The notes: generated by a model not told the origin, from the sequence alone. A stretch of DNA of 64,000 bases from Pholis gunnellus (GCA_910591455.2 OU342820.1:6066206-6130205); one strand, 5' to 3'. Positions 22,108 to 34,658 are shown, counted from the first letter of the stretch. Made by a program: numbers and translations.

Positions 22108-23498
22108 GGATCAGAGGAGGTGTGGAAGGAAGAAAGGATGGCAAGATTGGAGGGGGATCTGTAAAAATAGAGAAGATGAGCGGGCTGAACTGGAGAGACA
22201 AAGGAGAGAGACTAAAGCGGGGAGGGATGGATAATTCTGTTCGCGTATACACAGTGTACATGGTTTTGAACGCACGCCAAGAGACAGAGCTCACACTACG
22301 TGATGACTCACAGAGCCGATAGCGCTCCCATCCTGCCTGACTACGCGTCTCTCACCTTGCTGTGTTTGTCCATCTGTCTGTCTAAAGCGCTGTCTGTCTC
22401 TTGTTTGTTGCCCTTTGCACTCGTCTGTACGTCTGTTTATCTGTCCTTCTGTCCGCCTGAGTCCTGTTCTCCCTTGACAATCTGTCTGTTTACGAACAAC
22501 AGTTTGTACGTTTACGTCTCTCTGTCTGTCTCTCCCGGTGCCCTTCCAGTCATCCATCAGCCCATTCAACGGTTTGCCAGGACGCCCGTCCTTCGTCCTC
22601 CCCTCTGTCCCTCTCTGCTGTCGATTATCCTGCAGTGAGTAGCGAGTATATGGACGATACAGGAATATGTACATTTTTGTTTTAACCTTTATTCACCCAG
22701 GAAAGGCTGGCTGAGGACCTGACTTACACCAATCTGTTTTCCAGTATTTTATTAATCTAAAACAAAGAAAGAAAAACGCAGAGAAACGCTGTCAGAAGAG
22801 CCGATTCTCTCTGAAACGTAGCCTATTATGCATCTATTCAAACAAGGCTGACATTTGGGTAACGAGTATCATTTATATTAAACTGCCGTTATTGATAATA
22901 TGATTAACTCATGACATATAGTCACCATTAATTGATGACACACAGTGCATGAAGCCCAAGCACTGAGCCTATGGTGTGTGCAATGTTTATCTCTTTTTAA
23001 TCACCAATCATTTAGCTCTCTAGTTCACCGCTGTCAGGATTTCAGCAGCTTGGAGCTAACAGGTGGGATTGTCCTCGGGCTCTCTCGGCTCTCAAGGGGT
23101 CAAATTGTTTTGGATCCATTTAAGAAATTGGATAACTTTTTTTTTCTTCCCCCAAAATAATTTATGCACGTTGGGTTTAAGGTCACAGGTCCTTATTGGA
23201 CAGGGTCTAATGTTTTGAACATGTTCGGGTCGCGACCACCCAATCGACCGTGGAATTACACACTCAGCGCAAATTAGTACGTTCAGTAGAGCAGCTCGAG
23301 GTCCTCGAGCAGTCCTCAAGGTTCACATCAAGGCAGCCGTTTGCTCTCCTCGCCCTGGTTTGCCCAGCATGACTAATGGACGTTCGCTTAACCCCCGCCC
23401 TGAGCAGCAACTGTCCAATCACAGCAGCCGTAGCTAGACCTGTCAAGCTTTTTAAAACCAAAAACAAGAGAAGGGAAGTGTGAGGAATGGGTTAAACT

Positions 23499-23708
23499 AC
23501 AGCTGGGCAATATATTGATATAATGATATATCGATATCGTGATATGAGACAAGATATTGTCTTAGATTTTGGATATCATTATACCGCAATATGGCTAAGA
23601 TGATTGGTTTTAAAGGCTGCATTACGGTCAACCGTACAATATCGTCACAATATTGGCATCAGGGTATTTGGTGAACAATATAGTGACTCCATATCGCCCA
23701 GCCCTGGC
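23499..23708. mobile_element. hAT-like miniature inverted-repeat element
   Basis: A roughly 210-bp AT-rich element with inverted ends: CAGCTGGGCAATAT at the left, and CATATCGCCCAGCCCTG at the right (reverse complement CAGGGCTGGGCGATATG). It is flanked by TTAAACT at 23492-23498 and 23709-23715; including the preceding base gives a 7-of-8 match, which suits the 8-bp target duplication of hAT transposons. There is no coding capacity. Superfamily assignment is inferred from the duplication length. Confidence 0.7.
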
Positions 23709-24712
23709 TTAAACTGTGTGTTCAGCTGCTCTAATGTTAGCTGCAAACGTTAGCATGCCCGGCTAACTAACTACGCACCAATTCAACGCAGAAAACCTTC
23801 CGCATCAAAAAGCCCCGTTATCGAAACCCTTCGGCACCAAGTTGCCCTTCATGACTTCTGTAAATGGCCACTAACTGATCTTTCTGTTGGCGACCCCGCC
23901 GGTCGCCTCTGGGTTCGGGTCACAGAGCTCTCAGTGAGGCGCGGACTGCCTTCGAGTCAACGTATCTGTCCCCCTCTCTGTCCATCAGTCGGTCTGCATC
24001 TATCTGACAGAGTATGACCACATGTCAGCCGCTCCACTACCATGTCAGTGGGCAGAAATAGACAGGCGGCCCCCGGCAACCTGCCTCTCCTCGCGGGGCC
24101 TCGGCACTGACAGCTCCGGCCCTCCAGGACCACATCTAATGTCACATACTGTTGACACTTTCTCACACACTCACTCGCTCACTCGCTCCTTTTTTTGCAC
24201 ACTTCACTTTTATTATTTGAGGCAACGATTCTTTCACAGGAAGGTGTGTGTGTGCCGTGCATGGGCATGCAGCGTATGGTTTTTTTTTTTTATCCATCTT
24301 GGGAACTGCAGCGTGAAGTGTACATGTTCATACATCTCTCAGGACATGTTTTAGTGTCACAACACAGGCGTGTCAACTGGCAACGTTATAGCTGAACAGC
24401 ACTGTGGCAGCTGTAAAGCCCCTTTTTTTTTCCTGGCACCGTAAACTGGCTACTGACTCGGCCTGAAGGCGAATGCCGTCTCCCTGTCACAGATTCGCAC
24501 ATGTAGAAGAAAAATCACAAAGACTGCGGACGGAGAGCATCCACGCGCGGGCATTGAGTTGGGGAGCGTAACAGCAGAACTACCGTATCACTGGGTATTT
24601 TTGGAAACGGCTTATTATTGTCAGTGATGTCAGATTGGGTGGTTACGTTAGCACAGTGTGTGCGGCAGGAGTGTGCAACTGATCAGGAAGAATAGAGACA
24701 GAAAAGCTGTTA

Positions 24713-24736
24713 GAGAGAGAGAGAGAGAGAGAGAGC
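24713..24736 (+). repeat. (GA)n microsatellite
   Basis: Twelve GA units at the head of a 250-bp purine-rich stretch running to about 24970. Confidence 0.9.
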
Positions 24737-27700
24737 TGAGAGGGACGGGGAGGGGAGGAAAAAGAGGGACGGAGTGGGCAGAGAGAAAAAGTCAGACAGC
24801 GGCAGAGACACAAAGATAAAGAAGCAGAAGAAACAGGGAAAAAAAGAGAGGAGAGAGTCAGAGGAGGCTGAAATAGTGGGACAGAAACGACAGAGACGCG
24901 AGGGAACAACAGCAATGAAAGAAGGAGGAAAAGGAAAGAAGGAAGGGAGGTAGTGGGAAAAGAGATGGTTCCCCATAGCGGCACTTAAAGAGGGCATCAG
25001 TTGAATTACCCATGAGGATTTGAGGCTCTTCATCGCACATGGTGCAAATTATTAAGTGTGCCTAGTAAGCTAAGCAAAGCCCCCCCACCCCCCCAGATAG
25101 CGTGCACCTTCTGCCGAACCCTGAACCGCTGGTTTCACCCAGAGCGTACACGCCGCCGCGCCATCAGGGACATGCTGTGCCACGGTGTCCTTTCGCTCTG
25201 TGTTAGCTCAGAAGTCGGTGTGGTCGACTTCAGGCTTCCGTGTGGCTTTGACGATGCCGAGGTTGAAACTCAGAAATACAGGGGTTTGTTGAATTATTGA
25301 GTTGCACAGTAGAATACCTAAATTAATGTCTACAAATATATAACGCCCGTCTCTTCCTTTTTGTACAGCAGCATCTTCTTCATCCGAAGGTTAATTCAGG
25401 CCAGTATAGCTGTCCTTTTCTCATAGAAAAAAAAGAAATGCATTTTGGTCCCTCTATCTAATGAAAGTGCGGTTTGATAGAAAGTCATTGCTGACGCTGT
25501 TAAGTAACATCCTACCTTCATGTTCATGTGGTTGGCAGAGGGCAGCATTGACAAGCACAGATCCTGCAGCAGCAGCAGCGCCGTGAGCACAGGCTCAGCC
25601 CTCTGCTCACAGACTTATGCTCAACATACACTCTTATATGATTTCACAACAAAAAAAAGCTTCATTTAAGCTAAAAACAAAATATAAATGATTAAATATC
25701 TTGTCATTTTGTTGTTAATGTTAGATCATAGGCACATTCTCTGTCCTATTCATCACGCGTTAAATGAGTGGATGACATTCAGCCCGCTATCCTTCATTGT
25801 GTCCCACAAGATTAATTCCATGATAATTCAATGCGAGCTGAAAGAGGTTTGTTTGTGTCCATCAACGCGGCCTCTCTGCCAGCCCCACTTTGTAATCACC
25901 CAGGCAAAGCATGAGCTAGTCACGATTATCTCTCTGGCAACATAAATCAAGAGCGGTGTTGCTGTGTGCTTTACATAACTGATTTGGTGATCTATCAAAC
26001 TTTATAGAGTGTAACCTTAATTTGGAACTGACAAACTTACACACACACACACACACACGTGGTTTTGTTCCCTCTGGCCTTCAGGTAATCACTCTCGCCC
26101 TCCACCGTATGAGGTACACGCGAAAGCACAAACACGCAACCCATTTCATTGCGCTCAGCCATTATTTTCTCACCAAAATTAAACCGTAAACCAATCGCAC
26201 ATTTCGCAGACAAACGCACGCAGACAGACATCGCGCGAAAAAGGCTCGCTAAAAGACTCCCAACTCCCATCCAGAGTAAATCATCCATGGGTGCCAATAA
26301 GGGAGCAGAGGAGGGGGGGGGGGGGGTTTGAGTTACGGTGGTTGAGCGGCACAACGATCTCAGGTTCATTCAACCATTTCCCAGAAACTGCTGAGGACAG
26401 GCAGCGGTGTAATATCTCCCCTAGACTGTAAATCAAAAAAAAGCCAAACACCAACAAATTACGAGAGGCCAGCGTAAATATACCTACCTGCTCCGAAGTT
26501 TTTCCGTCCGACTGACATTAAAACAGACTGAAGTCGCAGAAAGTTCTATGGTTTCACCATCAGAAGCAGGTCGGTTTCCCCGCCGAGACCTGGCCTTTTC
26601 TAAAAGACTCTGTCCACCCGCAAGTGCTGAAAGTCCCGTTACATGAGGCGATCTGACAGGTGTCCCTGACAGATTGCGTGAGCGGGTTCACTGGTTAATG
26701 CACCCCAACATAGATGTCACTTTGGTTCCACGTTTTACCTTCAAAAGGTTAGAATGACCTCCAGTGGTGTTGAGGCATGGGGCGGCGGTGAGAGACGCTG
26801 CCTCAGTTGGTATTATGAAAGGTCAGTTTTTTTTTTTTTTGGTCTTGCAGAACAAATCCAAATAGCTAAATCTCAAAAAGGCCCAGTGTTGGTTTACAAG
26901 TAGGCCACGTCTAGGTAAGGCTACTGTACATCACCACCAGGGATCAGGGCCAGAGCACAACCACGACGACGTGACACCGCTGCTTCCAAGCTAGCCATTA
27001 GTGCCGTTAGCATTGCAACCGCAAGCTCCATCCTCACTGACGGAATACAAATGTTGGTTCCTGTCCTTGAGGTGGTAATTTGTCCAAATAAAGACCACTT
27101 AGCCTTTTCTGGAACCTTTTAATTGCATCTTAGTCTCCATTAGCTGATGATAAAGGTTGTGAAATAAAAAAAAAAAAAAATGGCCTTCTTAAAGTGAGAC
27201 AATGTAACTCTTGAAAGGCAAAAGATCACAGGAAGGAACCAAGAAGCAGTTTGACGGTTCTGGATGAGACTGGGGCGACCTATGTAGAGAATGCATGCAT
27301 TCACGGTGCGCTCTTTGGATAAACATCAACCAAAACGCTGCACGTAATGTAATTACTCTACTTACAAAGGGATTAGCATTTGTGCTCAAGGCAAGCAAAG
27401 ATCTTTCCACATTGAGATTGTGTCAAGATAGAAACGGGATCCAATTTGAATTCCTGATTGTCCGACCTCAGTTTCATACAGCGCCCGTATCCCCAATAGG
27501 TGGACTCGGGTCTTAAGTCAGACCAAAAGACGATTGAATCCGATCACCAAACTAAATGTCAGTACAACCTGACCTGGACTGCTTGCGAGTGACACATTGC
27601 CATCACGTCCCCTCACCTTGTCCCTTTTTTTTTTTAAGCCTGGTAGCCACATTTAGCAGACTTGAAATGTCATCTTTAGAACTAGCCATGCGCATAAATG

Positions 27701-28108
27701 ACAGGTCAACGGTGAAAACGTGCACTCGAGGATCAGTAGACTGAGAAATCCCTGCTCGTCGTATCTGAGAGGAGAACAGGGTGCATCGTTATCGGCGAGA
27801 CAGTGATGCCACCACAACACCAAACGTCTTGGACCAAACTGTGCCTCAGAATATGGAAGCAAAAACCACAAAACGTAACCATCTGACACCGTCAAAACCA
27901 AGCAAGACTGGGCAGTGAGTCAGCATTCTCAACTATGAATACCGTGAGAAAGTCCAACAGCGTTGACTAATAAACACCCTTTGCGCCCGAGGTTGAAGAC
28001 ACGGTTACACAACAAAAGGTTAATGCAGAACTATGTTATGTGTATGCAGTTAGGCATTTTTTATTCGTATGGTATTGGAGCATCCCCCTGCTATCGCAGA
28101 TTTCATAC

Positions 28109-28379
28109 CTGTGGGGAACTCTGCAGGCACTACAATGGTGTCTCCAGCTACCAGCGAGGGCACGATCCACGTGTAGCCGTAGCCAGTGATCCCGACAGAG
28201 TGGGCCACCTCGAAGATGGTGTTGGCCTCCTCTTTTGTGCAGTACAGAAGAATGACGGGGCTCCCGAGCTTCTTCAGCTGGTTCTGGATCTTCGAATCCC
28301 CGTCATCCACCGACATGTCCAGCAGTATGACTTCCTCCAGCTCCCAGCCCACGAAGCTGTTCTCGATGGTGCTGCGGAC
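28109..28379 (-). CDS. grin2b: grin2b exon: ATD R2-lobe core
   Basis: The exon reads VRSTIENSFVGWELEEVILL, DMSVDDGDSKIQNQLKKLGS, PVILLYCTKEEANTIFEVAH, SVGITGYGYTWIVPSLVAGD and TIVVPAEFPT plus the first base of Gly. It matches mammalian GluN2B ([20 protein letters not shown]) and not GluN2A (GWDMQNVITLDTSFED). Asp206, Met207, Thr233 and Glu236, residues linked with the ifenprodil site in mammals, are all conserved. The acceptor is ATCCAG and the donor is GTATGA. Phase 0 in, 1 out, 271 nt. It is bounded on both sides by introns I do not recall from mammalian GRIN2B. Confidence 0.97.
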
Positions 28380-28709
28380 CTGGATGGGGCCGAGGGAGGA
28401 GAGGGCTGATCAGAATGACAGAAGAGACTCGTACTGTTTCATTGTAGTTCGACATAGTTCCATAGTCACGTTTGCATTATCGTATGAGGATTGGCGAGGA
28501 CGAAAATCTTCAAAATTGGGATTATACGATTATTCAGAGGTCCAATATGGAGTTCCACTGAACGCTAAGCAAACCTGTCTCAAATCAGTGCTATATAAAT
28601 ACAAAATCTATATTTATTCATGATAGGGCTGCAACATTTCTATTGTGAGACTAAAGTGCCCCTCGATGCCCGATTGCTCGCGCGTGTCGTCTCAGCTGGG
28701 TGCCGTTAC
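28380..28709 (-). other. grin2b: Short intron within the ATD coding region (330 bp)
   Basis: A GT-AG intron in phase 0 after FVTK. A stretch near 28580-28620 (GTGCTATATAAATA and following T-rich bases) resembles the 3' end of fish LINE/SINE elements; otherwise it is unique. Confidence 0.9.
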
Positions 28710-28853
28710 CTTGGTGACAAAGTCCTGGTACCCCGGGTAGTACGTGGTGACGATGGAGAAGATGTACCAGTCGTACTCCTCCATGATGTTCAGCATGACC
28801 GAAGCCTGCTGCTCGATGGAGGGGCCGAACTGGAAGAACATGGAGTCGTCATC
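28710..28853 (-). CDS. grin2b: grin2b exon: ATD segment with Tyr at the human Phe176 position
   Basis: This 144-nt exon has no long open frame of its own and was found from splice sites. It reads DDDSMFFQFGPSIEQQASVM, LNIMEEYDWYIFSIVTTYYP and GYQDFVTK, and closely matches mammalian GluN2B (DESSMFFQFGPSIEQQ). The acceptor is TTCCAG and the donor is GTAACG, phase 0 at both ends. Ile150, Pro177 and Phe182 of the ifenprodil pocket are kept, but human Phe176 is Tyr (codon at 28737-28739). The exon fits exactly between MAAK of the upstream exon and VRSTIENS of the next. Confidence 0.97.
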
Positions 28854-29143
28854 CTGGAAATGACAAGAGAGACAAGGAGGAACGGAAGAGCGTGAGTGCT
28901 TTGCGTAACAATATTGGCCTGAACTTTAATTTAGCTGGCTCTCCACACAGAGGAGAACAGGCACTACTTAAAGGACGGCGGTCGGGTTGTGTGACATTAT
29001 TGGTGGGAGCATTAATTTAGCTGCCTTTTATTCTCCCGCTCACGGAGGAGAAAGGCGAGAGGACACCAGTGGGCTTGTAATGATACCGGTCATGATTTTC
29101 ATTAGTTTCCTTTATGACTCTTTTAATGAGTTCGCACACGAGT

Positions 29144-29164
29144 GGGGGGGGGGGGGGGGGGGGG
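29144..29164 (+). repeat. G21 homopolymer
   Basis: An uninterrupted G run on the plus strand, which is the template strand for the host gene. Confidence 0.8.
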
Positions 29165-29319
29165 AAGCTGGAGCAAAATCCTGGGGACTCGAAGCCGCCG
29201 TCCTTAACCTCACTGATCATTTTCATCAATTTGTTTTATGACACGCCGTGTTGGAACAGCGCAATCTCAATGTAACCTGCGAGGCGCTGGATATTAGGAC
29301 CATGTATACACGAGGGATG

Positions 29320-29353
<34 letters not shown>

Positions 29354-29733
29354 CATTCACTAACTAAGTCCCTTCCCAATGGAGAGGCTAAATCTGAATA
29401 CGAGAGATGCGGAATGTACAGCGGTCCAAGCAGCAGTACAGTCGGAGACATCGCTCACAGACCCGACACCCGAGCCTCGCCACCGGTGTCGAAACGGAAC
29501 ATGGAGCTGGACAGAAGGAGGAGAGGAGGAGGTGAGAAAAGTCTAGTCTAGACGAGACTCTGCAGTTCTGCGACATGAGCTTCGTTGCTGTGCATGAGCC
29601 CAAACTCCTGCATTGCACGCTGGTGGGTTTGTGTTCTCGGATACTTGAATGAGAGCGGTTTTGTCGTGCGTTTCCACTGTGGACTGCATGTGTAGCGGAG
29701 TCAGGTGGGGCTGAAATCCCTCTGGCTCCTCAG

Positions 29734-29737
<4 letters not shown>

Positions 29738-29775
<38 letters not shown>
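29738..29775 (+). repeat. (TC)n microsatellite
   Basis: About 19 TC units. Confidence 0.95.
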
Positions 29776-29777
<2 letters not shown>

Positions 29778-30301
29778 GCTTCGCTCCACATCAAAGGCTA
29801 ACCTGCCCCTCCCATGGGGGGGGGGAGATGCACGCGGGTTGATCCAGCTACCTTGTTTCTGCATTAATGAGATCAGGGCCAACGCCGTCGAGGTGGCATG
29901 TAGAGAGCTACGATGCGCAACAGGGGGGGGGGGGGAGGTTCTATGGTAAAAAAACGCTCGGCCCGAACGTTCTCGCGAAATAACGCGCCCGCGCGAAGTG
30001 TGAAGCGCGCGCATTCAAGTTCAATGCGGAGGCCGCGTTTTCAAAATGGTGAAATAGAAGACGCGCACGCGGACGCCGCACTTCTCCAGCTCGCTCGAAT
30101 CCATTTCGCTCCTCAACTTTCTCTGCTTTCCTTTTCACTCTCGCCCTCCATCCATCTCTATCCATCTCTTTCTCTCCGCTCTGCCGTCCCGTTTCCAGCA
30201 GTGGAATTACTGCCAGGGCACAGTTATAATTGAATTTCCAGATTCGCGCTCTCCCGCTCCACCCTTTATCCTCTATACAGCCCCCCCCTCCCTCACACAC
30301 A

Positions 30302-30303
<2 letters not shown>

Positions 30304-30370
<67 letters not shown>
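30304..30370 (+). repeat. (CA)n microsatellite
   Basis: About 33 CA units following a C-rich and CACT-containing leader. Confidence 0.95.
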
Positions 30371-30371
<1 letters not shown>

Positions 30372-31182
30372 ATTTCCTCTGGCTTCCTCTCTCTATCTCT
30401 CTCTCTCTCTTCTTAAGAGCAGTATTAATGTACTGTCCAACACACTCATTCAGAGCGCCAGAGGTCTGCAGAGTTTTCATTAGCCTTTGAGAAAAAAAAT
30501 ACATGCTAAAAGGAGAGCAAGACAAGAAGCAGGGAAAGAAGGAGGGTGAGAGATATGGTGGTTAAAAAAAAAGAAAAAGAAAAAAGAAATCACTGGTGGG
30601 AGCGGGGCTGAATGATAAGAAACCTTGTGTGAGAATGAAGTCCTGCAAAACACCTCTCTTTATTTACAGCAACGATAATTAGGGTCCGGTCACATTATCA
30701 CCTCTTTTGGCACGAAGGTGATCGATTAGAGAGTATTACAATTCCCAGAGGCAGTAAGCCGGCCAGCAAGGCTTTGAATGCGCTGCTGGGCCCGTCGCTC
30801 ACTTCTCCGTGGTGGATCCGCGGGTCTGACGTCAGCGCTGGCTACTGTACACAGACAACAATACGCCGCACCGCACAATGAATGACCGGCGGAGACCCGG
30901 GGGGAGAGGGGGGGGGGAGATGGAGAGATACAAACCATAGAGGAGGGAGCAGATAAGAGAAAAACAGAGAGAGAGAGAGAGACTAAAGAGAGAAATTAAG
31001 CAAGCAAGAATAAAAGATAGAGATGTAAAAAGAAAAGCAGCGAAGGTGTTGCCGAGATTTGAAGCCATGGGGGGGGGGGGGGGGGGGACAGTGTGGTGAC
31101 AATAGGATGAATGGAGAGGGCTGGCAGACGGCTGTGATCCTGTGTGTGGAGCGGTGTGAGCAGTGAAGGGGCAGGGAAACAG

Positions 31183-31540
31183 AGGTGTGTGTGTGTGTGT
31201 GTGTGTGTGTCTCTGTGTGTGCGCGTGTGTGTGTGTATGTGTCAGGCAGTCAGCCAGCCATTTAGGCAGGAGGAGGCTAAGCCTGAGTTGTCCAACCACA
31301 GAGGACCGCTGCTGTCAGAGAGAGGAAGAGGAGCGACGGGACACATGCATGCCTTCCTCCAGGGGAAGCGTGTGTGTGTGTGTGCGTGTGGATGGATGGA
31401 GACGTTTCTATGTGTGTGTCTGCCAGTTTGTGTAGTTTATGTCTGTATCAATGCGTATGTGTGTGTTTGTGCCTCTAATTTTGCCTGTGTGTGCCTGGGT
31501 GTCTGTATTTGTGTAGGTTTGTGCTCAGTAGGGCTCTCTG

Positions 31541-31573
<33 letters not shown>
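31183..31573 (+). repeat. Interrupted (TG)n domain
   Basis: TG blocks near 31183-31211, 31371-31390 and 31541-31573 are joined by TG-biased degenerate sequence, giving long but meaningless Cys/Val open frames. Confidence 0.85.
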
Positions 31574-31578
<5 letters not shown>

Positions 31579-31761
31579 CATGGTTGACGGGTCCTGGTTT
31601 GCCCCAGAGCCTCCAAATGAGTGCACTCACACACTCCCGGAGCAGTTATTTGACTTGGAGGGGAGAGCGAGTCAATAACTCAGGTATTTCAATTACACAC
31701 ACAGGGGCACATCAGTGACTGCAGAAGAAAGAGACCCGCTTCCAATCTTACTCTGGAATAT

Positions 31762-31762
<1 letters not shown>

Positions 31763-31839
<77 letters not shown>
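31763..31839 (+). repeat. (CA)n microsatellite
   Basis: About 38 uninterrupted CA units, followed to about 32115 by decayed CA-rich sequence. Confidence 0.95.
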
Positions 31840-31842
<3 letters not shown>

Positions 31843-33552
31843 TGAATGGCTTTAAATACAGATGCTGACATCCTCACATACACACACAATTGTATGCAGA
31901 CACACAGGCACCCACACACACACACGCACACGCACACACAATCAGCTGCATTTCAAAAGCCACCCTCGAATAGAAGGGCGCACTCAAACACACACCATAC
32001 AGGACACAAAATGACAAATCACGACCGCAATCAGAGACTAATTATGGCGCGTCGCTTTGGACACACACGAACAATCGCACACACACTTGACACACATAGA
32101 CACACACACACACGTCACAGCACGATAAAACGACACGACTCACTCGGCTAAACTGCAAAGTGTGTTGTGCACTGATCACATAGAGCAAACAAACGGAGTC
32201 TCCGTCTCACAGACTGCGTTTGAATACATTCTGACTTCAAATGTGGCCAACGACAGAATGTGTGTTCTATGGGTTTTGCCTAAACACCAAAAGGCCCTTA
32301 TGGGTCCACCCAACAACTAATCTCTACAAGCAGATATCTGCATATAAAAGGCAAAATCCGGAGGCACCGAGACAGGATTTCAGTATCGGAAGTGTCTTTA
32401 TCTCAACTCCAACTCCATTCTCGCATCTATTGCTGATCGGGCCGCAAACAACGACCAGGTGCACGTAAGAGGAAGTCGTGTGCCCGAGGGGCTCTCGGCC
32501 TGATATGTGCTATCCATATAACCGCTGACTACACCGGGACTCCAGAGATATCGTTCATTGTCCCTTGAGGCTAAATCACCGTCAGACAGAGAGCCGGTGG
32601 GTTCCAAGACCAGGACCAGACTCGCATCAGTCCAGTTGGTTGGGTACGGGTCTCCTTTTACCGCCATGGGTCTGTGGCTCCCAACATGAAACCTACGTCA
32701 AAGTGAAACTATAATGCATCTTTGGAACTTGATTCACAGGTATTAAATCGGTTAGAATATGATCATGTTAATCGCCAGGTTGGCGAATTATTTCTATGAA
32801 TTATCTTTGGAATTAGTTTCTATGTCTTTACAATAGTTCTTAAAACATGATTAGTATTATTGAATTGCTGCTCTTTTCGATCCCATGGCTGCTTGTTAAT
32901 ACATTTTCATGACATCATCACGTTGCTGTCGGTGTTTGGGTCCAGTGCATTTTTGGATGGGGTTTAATTGTCGTGGGGTCTATTTGGATGGAGTAAGACT
33001 GTGGAAGTGGATCTCTATTTCTTTTTATATTCTCAGTCATCCACGCAGGCCGGTTCAGTTCGGTGATTTTCCAATTCTCATAAATACTTCTTTTTTTTTT
33101 AAGTGGCATAATAAGAGGCAAATCCTCAACTTCGTGTGCTATTTTGAGATGATTATGGATCAGAGTGGATTACACCTTCCATGCTGTGTGATTACAGAGG
33201 CCCAAACACTGACATAACTTACAAGAACTCCCACAGATCAAGTGGGCTAATGTGGAACACTTCCTAACTGGCCCATAAGAAAAAAGTCACAGGTTGACAG
33301 TCCCTTTGCAACAATATTGATTTCAAGGCATTTCTATTAAACCACATAGGTATTCCTTCTTTGAGAGGAAGTATAGCGACGAGGCAAAGACAGACAGACA
33401 GAGACAGCGTGAGCGGAGGAGAGGCGAAGACTGAGATGGAGAGCAAGCCAGAGAGAGAGATGGTGGTGTCTGTTGCTGGGAGGTTTTTGGCAATGCATAT
33501 TTCTATCCTGCCTATAAAGGCTCCTTTGAACTTGAGCGGTGGTGGTGGTGGT

Positions 33553-33580
<28 letters not shown>
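33553..33580 (+). repeat. G28 homopolymer after (GGT)n
   Basis: A short GGT repeat runs into an unbroken G tract, the longest G run in the window. Confidence 0.85.
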
Positions 33581-33583
<3 letters not shown>

Positions 33584-33748
33584 TCACTGCCTGATGTAGA
33601 GAAGCAAGAGAGAGAGAGAGAGATAGAGCGATGAATAAAAGAGAGCTGGAGTGGGAGGTGAGGCAGGAGGAAAGGAGGGAACAGCTGGCCTTCGCTTGAA
33701 TATCGTGAATTTAAAAGACAGTGGGCAGGAGATATATACTCAGCCCAG

Positions 33749-33749
<1 letters not shown>

Positions 33750-33799
<50 letters not shown>

Positions 33800-33909
33800 A
33801 TGCTCAAGCGAGTGTTCATTCCAGATAAAGCCTGTGTGCCGCCATCGGCACGTGTGCTGGAATTATGTATTGATGACAAGCCCGTCATTCCTCTCTGTCG
33901 CTCGCTCGC

Positions 33910-33944
<35 letters not shown>
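33750..33944 (+). repeat. Two (CA)n blocks
   Basis: CA repeats at about 33750-33798 and 33912-33944, separated by unique sequence. Confidence 0.9.
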
Positions 33945-33989
33945 CGTCTCTACCTCAATTAAACCTCCCCTCGCTCCCCTCTACTTTCG

Positions 33990-34115
33990 CTCTCCTCGTG
34001 CCTCATCATCACATTTCTTATCACGGAAGCCTACTTATCTTTAATCAAACACACGCGAGCTTAATTAGCTTGCACATTTGTCAGACCATCATCTAATTAA
34101 CAGTGACCTTATTTT
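33990..34115. other. Candidate homeodomain-site-rich block
   Basis: GAGCTTAATTAGCTTGC and CATCTAATTAACAGTG give closely spaced TAATTA-type core sites with GATA/TATCTT-like words nearby, set between CA repeats. Texture-based guess. Confidence 0.3.
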
Positions 34116-34392
34116 AAGTACTTTTTGAGCCTTCGTTTACAGAAAAAAAACAGAAAAAAACCCCACAGGTCTTCATTAGAGTATTTGACAGACTGCGTTT
34201 GCCTCGACATGAGTGTGATTGCGGTGTGGCTGTCCTGTCACAGCCACCGTACCCTCTCACGGGCTTCAGAGGATGAAGAGAAAGAAACTAGAATCCCCCA
34301 AAAAAGAAACTGGAAGTGACAAACTAAAATGGGAGAGGGTATTTTGTTTCTTGACAAAATCAGACAGTGTCTGAATGAAAGTTAATACCACT

Positions 34393-34394
<2 letters not shown>

Positions 34395-34463
<69 letters not shown>

Positions 34464-34609
34464 GGAATGCACAGATCGTTTCTCTCTGGCCCATTTCTGC
34501 TCTAAGTTTAGCAGCCGACCCACCGAGGGGCCTCTGCAGTCTGATGCTTTCCCTGCTGCTGCTCTTGTTTGTCCCCCGGTCCTTGTAGAACGGTAATAGT
34601 TCTTTCTCC

Positions 34610-34658
<49 letters not shown>

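Larger units (their letters stand above)
22064..28108 (-). other. grin2b: Intron within the ATD coding region (6.0 kb)
   Basis: A GT-AG intron in phase 1. It holds the (GA)n pyrimidine tract at the acceptor (22080-22107), a hAT-like miniature element (23499-23708), (GA)n at 24713-24736, G/C runs and (CA)n at 26038-26058. A fragment at about 22678-22705 (TTTAACCTTTATTCACCCAGG) resembles a common fish repeat end. The rest is unique with no gene recognised. Confidence 0.85.

Noticed and set aside
22678..22740. Possible repeat end starting TTTAACCTTTATTCACCCAGG
   Set aside because: It resembles a common fish repeat terminus, but too little is recognisable to define an element.
28050..28108. Extension of the ATD exon frame past position 28109
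   Set aside because: After PAEFPTG the frame departs from the family (MKSAIAGGC), and a GTATGA donor sits exactly at the break; the next exon at 22063 continues the protein.
32398..32667. 89-codon minus-strand frame with normal composition
   Set aside because: No motif, no splice signals of note, and no similarity I recognise.
33337..33942. 201-codon open frame on the minus strand
   Set aside because: It runs through (TG)n, (TC)n and poly-G-derived proline tracts; composition is repeat translation with no family motif.
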